From: Chloroflexota bacterium
GTDB taxonomy: Bacteria > Chloroflexota > Anaerolineae > Anaerolineales > Villigracilaceae
Assembly (NCBI GenBank): GCA_016234485.1
Contig: JACRBL010000013.1
Coordinates: forward strand, 39,411-103,410
Length of the DNA: 64,000 nt
Direction: 5' to 3'
In this document: positions 33,940 to 40,778 of the stretch, piece by piece
How positions within the stretch are numbered: the stretch's first letter is position 1
Layout of the letters: the number at the start of each line of letters is the position of its first letter
Notes under the pieces: generated by a model
Told to the model about the DNA's origin: nothing
The model's database searches: none
The model's input: only the letters and a program-made list of their open reading frames with translations
Position numbers and translations under genes: made by a program

Positions 33940-35937
33940 ATGGAAAAAATTGGAGTCTACGTTTGTCATTGCGGCACGAACATCGCGGGCATGGTGGACG
34001 TCCAGCAGGTGGCTGAGTGGGCGGCGGCGAAACTCCAGCGCCGCGGCGTGGTCATCGGCCGCGACTACAAATTTATGTGTTCCAGTCTCGGGCAGGAATT
34101 GATCGAGAAGGACATCAAGGAACTCGGCCTGACGCGCGTGGTCGTGGCGGCCTGCTCGCCGCACCTGCATGAGAACACCTTCCGCACCGCCTGCAAGCGC
34201 GCGGGACTGAACCCGTACCTGTGCGAACTCGTGTCAATCCGCGAGCAGGTTTCGTGGGTGCATACGGACAAGGATCAGGCTACGGCTAAATCCATGGCGG
34301 TCGTTTCGGGCGGAGTCGAACGCGTCATCCATCACGCGCCCCTCGAACCGATGAAAGTTTCGATCCACCCCGATACGCTCGTCGTCGGCGGCGGGATCGC
34401 GGGCATACAGGCCGCGTTGGAGATCGCGGACGCGGGATACAAAGTCTACCTCGTGGAACGCGAACCCTCCATCGGCGGTCACATGGCGCAGTTCGACAAG
34501 ACCTTCCCCACCCTGGACTGCGCGGCCTGCATCCTGACCCCGAAGATGGTGTCGGTCGGGACGCATCCCAACATCGAACTGCTGACCTGGAGCGAGGTCG
34601 AGAAAGTGGACGGTTACGTCGGCAACTTCGCGGTGACCATCCGCAAGCGCGCCCGCGACGTTGACACCTCGCTTTGCACGGGCTGTGGCATCTGCTGGGA
34701 AAAATGCCCGAAGAAAGTGGTGGATGACAAGTTTGAAGCGGGCATGGGCATGCGGAAAGCGGTTTACACGCCATTCGCGCAAGCCGTCCCGAAATATCCC
34801 GTCATTGACCGCCCGAACTGCACCTACTACATCAAGGGAACGTGCAAGGCGTGTGAAAAATTCTGCCCAACCAATGCCATCAAGTTCAACCAGGAAGACG
34901 AAGTCATCACGGTCAACGTCGGCAACATCATCCTGGCCACGGGCTACGACACCTTCGACGCGAAGCGCATCGCGCAGTACGGTTACGGACGCCTGCCGAA
35001 CGTCGTCACCAGCCTCGAGTTCGAGCGGCTGTGCAACGCGGCGGGACCCACCAACGGCGAAATCCTGCTCAAGGACGGCAAGACCAAACCGAAAGCGGTC
35101 GGCATCGTCCACTGCGTCGGGAGCCGCGACAAGCATTACAACGAATACTGCTCGGTCATCTGCTGTATGCAGGGACTGAAGTTCGCGCACCTCGTCCACG
35201 AGCGGACGGGCGCGGAGGTCTACAACTTCTACATTGACATGCGTACCCCGTTCAAGGGTTACGAGGAGTTCTATCAGCGGGTTCTGGAGGAGGGCACCCA
35301 CTTCATCCGCGGCAAGGTGGCTGAGATCAACAACGCCCCGCGCACGAAGGAGGAGGAGGGCAAGCTTATCGTCCAGGTGGAGGATACGCTGGTCGGCGTC
35401 CAAATGCGGATTCCGCTCGACATGGTCATCCTCTCGGTCGCGCTCGAACCGCGTCACGACGCCAAAGAGACCGCGCATCGCTTCGGCCTCTCGTGCAGCG
35501 CCGACGGCTGGTTCATCGAGAAGCATCCCAAACTCGATCCCGTCGCGACCATGACGGAGGGCATCCTAATCGCGGGCTGTGTGCAAGGACCGAAGGACAT
35601 TCCCGCCACCGTGTCGCAGGGAGCCGCCGCGGCGGCGCGCGCGCTCGGCAAGATCCACGCGAAAGAAATCGCGCTCGAACCGTTCCGCGCCAGCGTCAAC
35701 GAAGAGCAATGCTCGGGCTGTCGCATCTGCAATGGGCTGTGTCCCTTCAACGCAATTCTCTTCCACGAGGATCGCATGGTCACCGAGATCAACGGAGCCT
35801 TGTGCCAGGGTTGCGGAACCTGCGTGGCGGCCTGCCCCGCGGGCGCGATCAGCGGCACCGGCTTCAGCAACGAGCAAGTGCTGGCGCAGATCGAGGGCCT
35901 GCTGTTGATGAATATCGGAGAGGAGGCGCTTGCATAG
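33940..35937 (+). CDS. hdrA: HdrA, flavin-containing bifurcating subunit
   Basis: A 665-residue HdrA, about the size of the methanogen protein. It starts with the N-terminal domain GVYVCHCGTNIAG. A FAD-binding Rossmann domain follows with VVGGGIAGIQAALE (about residues 148-161) and GGHMAQFDKTFPTLDCAAC. Ferredoxin motifs are CTGCGICWEKCP and CKACEKFCP in the middle, and CSGCRICNGLCP and CQGCGTCVAACP at the C-terminus. The FAD is the site of flavin-based electron bifurcation in MvhADG-HdrABC. AAAGGAG precedes the ATG. The following mvhDGA-type genes show that hydrogen is the likely donor, with ferredoxin as one acceptor. Confidence 0.93.
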   Translation: MEKIGVYVCHCGTNIAGMVDVQQVAEWAAAKLQRRGVVIGRDYKFMCSSLGQELIEKDIKELGLTRVVVAACSPHLHENTFRTACKRAGLNPYLCELVSIREQVSWVHTDKDQATAKSMAVVSGGVERVIHHAPLEPMKVSIHPDTLVVGGGIAGIQAALEIADAGYKVYLVEREPSIGGHMAQFDKTFPTLDCAACILTPKMVSVGTHPNIELLTWSEVEKVDGYVGNFAVTIRKRARDVDTSLCTGCGICWEKCPKKVVDDKFEAGMGMRKAVYTPFAQAVPKYPVIDRPNCTYYIKGTCKACEKFCPTNAIKFNQEDEVITVNVGNIILATGYDTFDAKRIAQYGYGRLPNVVTSLEFERLCNAAGPTNGEILLKDGKTKPKAVGIVHCVGSRDKHYNEYCSVICCMQGLKFAHLVHERTGAEVYNFYIDMRTPFKGYEEFYQRVLEEGTHFIRGKVAEINNAPRTKEEEGKLIVQVEDTLVGVQMRIPLDMVILSVALEPRHDAKETAHRFGLSCSADGWFIEKHPKLDPVATMTEGILIAGCVQGPKDIPATVSQGAAAAARALGKIHAKEIALEPFRASVNEEQCSGCRICNGLCPFNAILFHEDRMVTEINGALCQGCGTCVAACPAGAISGTGFSNEQVLAQIEGLLLMNIGEEALA

Positions 35938-36000
35938 AACGTATTGCGTACTGAGTATTGCGTAACGCGTTACGAAGTACGAAATACGCAATATGGACGC
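35938..36000. repeat. iterated-word palindrome (ATTGCGTA type)
   Basis: Variants of CGTATTGCGTA and GAGTATTGCGTAACG are followed by their reverse complements CGTTACGAAGTACG and AATACGCAATA, giving a long hairpin between hdrA and mvhD. The same word occurs at 4160-4195 beside murE. Confidence 0.65.
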
Positions 36001-36027
36001 AATGCGACTTCGGCAAGGAGAACAACT

Positions 36028-36498
36028 ATGAACAACGAACAATTTGAACCCACCATTATCGGCTTCACCTGCAACTGGTGTTCCTATCGCGCCGCAGACC
36101 TGGCCGGTACCGCCCGCATGAAATATCCGCCCAACATCCGCCTCATCCGCCTGATGTGCAGTGGGCGACTCGATCCGACCTTCGTCTTCAAAGCCCTCAC
36201 CAACGGCGCGGACGGCGTGATGATCACGGGCTGTCACCCAGGCGAGTGTCACTACCTCGAGCAGAACTACAAAGCCCTGCGACGCTTCCACCTGATCCGC
36301 CGCACCCTGCAAGGATTGGGCGTGGAACCGAACCGCGTCAAACTCGTTTGGGCGAGCGCGGCGGAAGGCGCGAAATTCACCAACGAAGTGAAATCCTTCG
36401 TGGAGGAAATCCGCGCGCTCGGACCGCTCAACTGGGGCGGCGCGGGCGGGAACGGCCATCGCGTCGAAACACAAATCCCTGAGGAGGTTCCAGCATGA
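36028..36498 (+). CDS. mvhD: MvhD-type hydrogenase iron-sulfur subunit
   Basis: A 156-residue [2Fe-2S] protein that connects a hydrogenase (or formate dehydrogenase) to HdrA. The Cys pattern is CNWCSYRAAD near residue 15, LMCSGRLDP near 46 and TGCHPGECHY near 67. The ATG at 36028 has AAGGAG eight bases upstream; the longer in-frame reading would be translated from the repeat. The stop overlaps the next start (ATGA). Its place between hdrA and the hydrogenase subunits matches the mvhDGA order of methanogens. Confidence 0.9.
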   Translation: MNNEQFEPTIIGFTCNWCSYRAADLAGTARMKYPPNIRLIRLMCSGRLDPTFVFKALTNGADGVMITGCHPGECHYLEQNYKALRRFHLIRRTLQGLGVEPNRVKLVWASAAEGAKFTNEVKSFVEEIRALGPLNWGGAGGNGHRVETQIPEEVPA

Positions 36499-37487
36499 GC
36501 GACAAACCTAAATTCGCAATGTACTGGGCGGCCTCGTGCGGCGGTTGCGAGATCGCCGTGCTGAACATCCACGAAAAAATCCTGGATGTGGACGCCAACT
36601 TCGATGTCGTCTTCTGGCCTGTCGCCATGGACGCGAAATACAAAGACGTGGAGGCCATGGAAGACGGCTCGATCCTGCTGACCCTCTTCAACGGCGGCAT
36701 CCGCAACGACGAGAACGAGCACATCGCCAAACTGCTCCGCAGGAAATCCAAACTCCTCGTCGCGTTCGGCTCGTGCGCCAACGAGGGTTGCATCCCTGGC
36801 CTCGCCAACCTCAGCCCCGTCGGCGAGATCGTGACGACCGCCTTCAACACCGTCAGCACGGACAACCCGAATCAGATTTATCCGCGCACCTCGTTCGACA
36901 CGCCCGAGGGCGAGATCCACATCCCGACCCTCTACCCTCGCCTCAAAACCCTCGACCAGGTGGTGGACGTGGACTACTACATGCCTGGTTGCCCGCCCGA
37001 GAGTCACCAGATCGCGGCGGTGATTGACCTCGTGGTGCAAGTTTTGCAAGGCAAAGCGCAACTCCCGCCGAAAGGCGCGGTGATCGGCGCTGGCACCTCC
37101 ACCGTCTGCGACGAATGCAAACGCACGCGCCACGTCAAAACCATCACCTCGTTCAAGCGCATCTTCGGCCAACCCATTGACCCGTCCCTGTGCCTGCTCG
37201 AACAGGGCATCCCCTGCAACGGCATCGCCACGCGCGACGGATGCAACGCGCGCTGCCCGTCCGCGGGCGCGCAGTGCATCGGCTGTTACGGACCCGCCGA
37301 GGGAGTCGTGGATTATGGCGCGCGTCTCATCACGGGCTTCGCATCCGTCATCGAGAGCAACGACCCCGATCAAATTGACCGCATCCTCGACGGCATCCCC
37401 GACCCAACAGGACAGTTCTATCGCTTCAACCTGGCAGGGTCGCTGATGAAGGCGGGCGTGTCCGCGTGGAAGAAGGAGAAGGTGTGA
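36495..37487 (+). CDS. mvhG: [NiFe]-hydrogenase small subunit, MvhG-like (group 3)
   Basis: A 330-residue Fe-S subunit carrying electrons from the active site to MvhD. Proximal-cluster cysteines are in SCGGCEIAV (near residue 15), GSCANEGC (near 95) and MPGCPPES (near 163). Further clusters use CDECKR and the Cys-rich segment CNARCPSAGAQCIGCYG near residue 255. No twin-arginine signal is present, so the enzyme is cytoplasmic, as in group 3 hydrogenases. It overlaps mvhD by four bases. The F420-non-reducing (Mvh) assignment rests on the neighbouring hdrA and mvhD. Confidence 0.9.
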   Translation: MSDKPKFAMYWAASCGGCEIAVLNIHEKILDVDANFDVVFWPVAMDAKYKDVEAMEDGSILLTLFNGGIRNDENEHIAKLLRRKSKLLVAFGSCANEGCIPGLANLSPVGEIVTTAFNTVSTDNPNQIYPRTSFDTPEGEIHIPTLYPRLKTLDQVVDVDYYMPGCPPESHQIAAVIDLVVQVLQGKAQLPPKGAVIGAGTSTVCDECKRTRHVKTITSFKRIFGQPIDPSLCLLEQGIPCNGIATRDGCNARCPSAGAQCIGCYGPAEGVVDYGARLITGFASVIESNDPDQIDRILDGIPDPTGQFYRFNLAGSLMKAGVSAWKKEKV

Positions 37488-37673
37488 TTGGTAAATGGTA
37501 ATTGGTAATTTCCTCGTCGTCCCGTCATTGCGAGCCGCAAAGCGGCGAAGCAATCTCCTCCTCGTACGCGGAGATTGCTTCGTCGGGAAAACCACCCTCC
37601 TCGCAATGACAAGCCAAACAGAGGAACACCAATTACCAACCACTAATTACCAATTACCGAAATGGAGATCACT
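37488..37673. repeat. composite: iterated-word palindrome enclosing family A copy 6
   Basis: TTGGTAAATGGTAATTGG (from 37488) and its reverse complement near CCAATTACC (to 37660) form outer arms. Inside lies family A copy 6 at 37523-37610 (CGTCATTGCGAGCC...CTCGCAATGAC). The element separates the small and large hydrogenase subunit genes. Confidence 0.75.
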
Positions 37674-39140
37674 ATGACACAACGCATAACTATTGACCCC
37701 ATCACCCGCCTCGAAGGTCACGGCAAGATCGAGATCTTCCTCACGCCCGAGGGCGACGTTGCCAACACCTACTTCCAGATTCCCGAACTGCGCGGCTTCG
37801 AACGCTTCTGCGTTGGCCGCCCCGTGGAGGAAATGCCGCTTCTCACCAACCGCATTTGCGGCGTCTGCCCCGAGGCGCATCACATGGCCGCCGCCAAAGC
37901 CGCCGACGCGGTCTATCACGTCAACCCGCCGCGCACCGCGAAAATGCTGCGCGAGTTGCTCTACTCCGCGTTCTACGTCACCGATCATGCCACGCATTTC
38001 TACGCGCTGGGCGGACCCGATTTCGTCATGGGACCCGACGCGCCCGTCGCCGAACGAAACATCCTCGGCGTCATCCACAAAGTCGGGTTGGAAATTGGCG
38101 GCAAGGTCATCGCGGCGCGTAAGGCTGGTCACACTGTCGTCGAGATCATCGGCGGACGTAAAGTCCACCCATGCACGTCCATCCCTGGCGGCATGACCAA
38201 AGGCATCACCGAAGATCAGCGCAAAGAAATCCTCGAGATGGGCAAGTGGGCGGTCGAGTTCGGGCAGTTCAGCCTGAAGATCTTCAACGACATTGTGCTA
38301 GGCAACAAAGCCTACGTTGACCTGATCCTCGGCGACATCTACACCCATCGCACTTACTACATGGGCACGGTGGACGAGAACAATCACGTCAACTTCTACG
38401 ATGGCAAAGTGCGCGTGGTTGACCCCGACGGCAAAGAGTTCGTCAAGTACTCGCCGAACGAATACACCCAGCACATCGCCGAACACGTCGAGCCGTGGAC
38501 GTATCTCAAATTCCCGTATCTCAAAAACGTCGGCTGGAAAGGATTCACCGACGGGAAGGATTCGGGAGTCTACATGGCGACTCCGCTCTCGCGACTCAAC
38601 GCCGCGGACGGGATGGCGACTCCGCTCGCGCAAGCCGAGTACGAACGCTTCTATGGGACGTTGGGCGGGAAACCTGTTCACCAGCGTTTAGCCACCCACT
38701 GGGCGCGCCTGATCGAACTGCTCTACGCGGCAGAAAGATGGGTCGAACTCGCTTCTGACCCCGAGGTGGCCTCGCCCAACTTCCACACCGTCCCCACCGC
38801 GACCCCCACCGAGGGAGTCGGAATCGTGGAAGCTCCGCGCGGGACGCTCACCCATCACTACACCACCGACGAGCGCGGTGTGCTGACCAAAGTGAATCTC
38901 ATCGTCGGCACCACCAACAACTACGCGCCGATCAGCATGTCCATCAACAAAGCCGCGACCAGCCTGATCAAAAAAGGGACAGTCGTCACCGAGCCAATGT
39001 TGAACATGGTCGAGATGGCCTTCCGCGCCTACGATCCCTGCTTCGGCTGCGCGACACACTCGTTGCCCGGACAGATGCCGCTCGAAATTACCATTCGCAA
39101 TTCGGATGGTGAGGTGATGGAGATGTTGAAACGGGGTTAG
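37674..39140 (+). CDS. mvhA: [NiFe]-hydrogenase large subunit, MvhA-like (group 3)
   Basis: A 488-residue catalytic subunit that activates H2. Both Ni-Fe ligand pairs are intact: RICGVCPEAHH near residue 60 and DPCFGCATH near 454. The N-terminal motif ITRLEGHG is typical. After the second motif the chain continues for about 30 residues (ending MLKRG), so the C-terminal peptide expected to be removed by the maturation protease has to be judged by alignment. The ATG at 37674 is used because GGAG precedes it by seven bases. Together with MvhG and MvhD it would feed electrons to HdrA. Confidence 0.92.
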   Translation: MTQRITIDPITRLEGHGKIEIFLTPEGDVANTYFQIPELRGFERFCVGRPVEEMPLLTNRICGVCPEAHHMAAAKAADAVYHVNPPRTAKMLRELLYSAFYVTDHATHFYALGGPDFVMGPDAPVAERNILGVIHKVGLEIGGKVIAARKAGHTVVEIIGGRKVHPCTSIPGGMTKGITEDQRKEILEMGKWAVEFGQFSLKIFNDIVLGNKAYVDLILGDIYTHRTYYMGTVDENNHVNFYDGKVRVVDPDGKEFVKYSPNEYTQHIAEHVEPWTYLKFPYLKNVGWKGFTDGKDSGVYMATPLSRLNAADGMATPLAQAEYERFYGTLGGKPVHQRLATHWARLIELLYAAERWVELASDPEVASPNFHTVPTATPTEGVGIVEAPRGTLTHHYTTDERGVLTKVNLIVGTTNNYAPISMSINKAATSLIKKGTVVTEPMLNMVEMAFRAYDPCFGCATHSLPGQMPLEITIRNSDGEVMEMLKRG

Positions 39141-39243
39141 TCGAATAGTCGCTTAGTCACGTAGTCGAGTAGTCTTTCTCGTTCGCAAGCCAGCTACTTG
39201 ACTACGTGATCATTTGACCATGCGACTACGCGACCATCAGACT
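39141..39243. repeat. iterated-word palindrome (TAGTCG/GACTA type)
   Basis: Words such as TAGTCGCTTAGTCACGTAGTC are followed, after a short non-repeating core, by reverse-complement words such as GACTACGTGATC and GCGACTACGCGACC. It fills the gap between mvhA and the protease gene and replaces any recognisable ribosome binding site. Confidence 0.65.
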
Positions 39244-39777
39244 ATGAAGACTATCGTAATCGGCCTCGGCAATCCCATTCTCGGCGACGACGGCGTCGGC
39301 TGGAAGGTGGCGCAGGAAGTCCAGCGTGTCGTCGAGACGGACGCGCGCTACTTCATGCCAATCCGCCCGTTGGGGACGAAGACCGTCCAACACGTTTCGC
39401 CCATCGAAGTGGACTGTGTCGCGTTGGGCGGACTCAGCCTCATGGAGCGGATGGTCGGCTATCAGCGCGCGATCCTTGTTGACTCAATGGAGACGGGTCA
39501 AAATCCCATTGGAAGCGTGAAAGTCTTCGCGCTGGAGGAGTTGCCAAACCCATCGGCCAGCCATTCCACCGCGGCGCACGATACGTCGCTCCTCACCGCG
39601 CTGGAGGTGGGACGAAAAATGAAATTGAACGTCCCCGATTCGGTGACGGTGGTGGCTATCGAAGCGAAGAACGTGTATGATTTCTCCGAAGAACTCTCTC
39701 CCGCCGTGGCCGAGGCTGTGCCTGTGGCTTATGAAGCCGTGATGAATTTGCTCAAAAGCCCCGAAGGGGTGATCTGA
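39244..39777 (+). CDS. hydrogenase maturation protease
   Basis: A 177-residue endopeptidase of the HyaD/HybD/FrhD family that trims the large-subunit C-terminus after Ni insertion. GLGNPILGDDGVGW at the N-terminus holds the first metal-binding acid, VDSMETG near residue 81 is the second, and the HDTSLLTALEVG segment near residue 112 contains the conserved His. The ATG at 39244 gives the family length. There is no clear ribosome binding site. The partner is almost certainly the MvhA-like protein encoded just upstream. A second, different protease (hycI) serves the other hydrogenase. Confidence 0.88.
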   Translation: MKTIVIGLGNPILGDDGVGWKVAQEVQRVVETDARYFMPIRPLGTKTVQHVSPIEVDCVALGGLSLMERMVGYQRAILVDSMETGQNPIGSVKVFALEELPNPSASHSTAAHDTSLLTALEVGRKMKLNVPDSVTVVAIEAKNVYDFSEELSPAVAEAVPVAYEAVMNLLKSPEGVI

Positions 39778-39825
39778 TCGTAGAGTGGGCAGAGCGCGGT
39801 GGCGAAGGAATAATTTGCGCAAGAA

Positions 39826-39859
39826 AAGAACCAGCGGAGAGAGGTCTCCGCTGATTCTT
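39826..39859. terminator. hairpin terminating the Hdr/Mvh island
   Basis: AAGAACCAGCGGAGA pairs with TCTCCGCTGATTCTT around a GAGG loop, and the right arm is followed by T-rich sequence. It is placed just after the maturation protease and before the end of the opposing orphan gene. Confidence 0.5.
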
Positions 39860-39912
39860 GGATTCTTTCGATTCGCTGGACTGGCTAATCACCTTAGATC
39901 GATATTTATTCT

Positions 39913-40557
39913 CTAGAACCTGAACAAAAAGCCAAATCCAAATATTGCAAAAGCAAAAACGAATGCAATCGTAAAAATTCCCAGAATCAGATATACGATA
40001 AATGCAATGTTGTTCACTTTTACAGAGTTGTTTTTGTAGTAATCATCCATTGAGTTTGCAATATCTTTGGCATAACGAACATGTTGCCATTGTTTAATGC
40101 GAATCTGCGCTGTTCCCATCCATGATGCCACTGCCGCCTGTAAATCTGCGTTCAATCCAGTGAGTTTTATTTTGGAAATAGTTTCTTCGTAGGGAAGGTT
40201 TAATTTGTTTAGCGCGCTAGTAAGGGCTTCACGAAATGTCTCATCGGAAACGCCAAATATCATGTAGCCTGTCATTTGTCGCCAAAAGACAAAAACTAGC
40301 AGTATGAAGATCGCCACTTGAAAAAATGGCATAACGACGAAAAATGGATCTCTACGTCCCCAAGAGTCGAAAAGGGGAATGAATGACTGAATAGTAATTG
40401 GGATGTACATTGCAATCAAGAACCACATCAGTTGGCGAGCCGCAAAAACCAATGGGCGTTTCTTGACTAATCCCCAAAGTCCAATTCCAAATACATACAG
40501 ACCAAAAGCAATCATCACGATTCCGTACAGACCCATTACCCACTTCATGTTATCCAT
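39913..40557 (-). CDS. orphan integral membrane protein, AT-rich
   Basis: A 214-residue protein that I do not recognise. Four hydrophobic segments are visible: about residues 8-30, 40-62, 72-93 and 186-212. A polar, helical cytoplasmic stretch of about 90 residues (with NKLNLPYEETISKIKL) lies before the last helix. AAAGGAGT precedes the ATG at 40557 by five bases, so translation is well supported. Codon and base use are visibly more AT-rich than in every neighbour, and it sits alone between two convergent redox operons. Acquisition by transfer is possible. No role can be given. Confidence 0.75.
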   Translation of the reverse strand: MDNMKWVMGLYGIVMIAFGLYVFGIGLWGLVKKRPLVFAARQLMWFLIAMYIPITIQSFIPLFDSWGRRDPFFVVMPFFQVAIFILLVFVFWRQMTGYMIFGVSDETFREALTSALNKLNLPYEETISKIKLTGLNADLQAAVASWMGTAQIRIKQWQHVRYAKDIANSMDDYYKNNSVKVNNIAFIVYLILGIFTIAFVFAFAIFGFGFLFRF

Positions 40558-40730
40558 GTTTTACTCCTTTGTGATTTTGCTATGTTAGTTTTTGCAAATC
40601 GCCTGCCAACTTATCATGACAGTCTACAAAACTCCATTTGGACAAACCGCGCATCATTCTAGTTGCAGTGTAGCGGTTGGACGGCAACTTTTCGCCAGTA
40701 TAGCACAACAAACCCCAATTTAACCACCAA

Positions 40731-40757
40731 CGCCAGAGCGCCCTCCTCGCTCTGGCG
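40731..40757. terminator. hairpin downstream of the hyf locus
   Basis: CGCCAGAGCG and CGCTCTGGCG form a perfect ten-base stem with a seven-base loop, 22 bases after the stop of the FDH-like gene. There is no long T-run, so termination is plausible rather than certain. Confidence 0.5.
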
Positions 40758-40778
40758 TCTCTCATCGCGAACCAGTGT

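Noticed and set aside
32374..35937. Methanogen-type CoM-S-S-CoB heterodisulfide reductase
   Set aside because: The subunits match HdrABC, but the surrounding genes are bacterial and nothing indicates coenzyme M or B, so the substrate name is not justified.
36267..37643. Minus-strand open frame (458 codons) across the hydrogenase small subunit
   Set aside because: The plus strand has intact cluster motifs and gene overlaps; the antisense translation has no recognisable segment and starts in a repeat.
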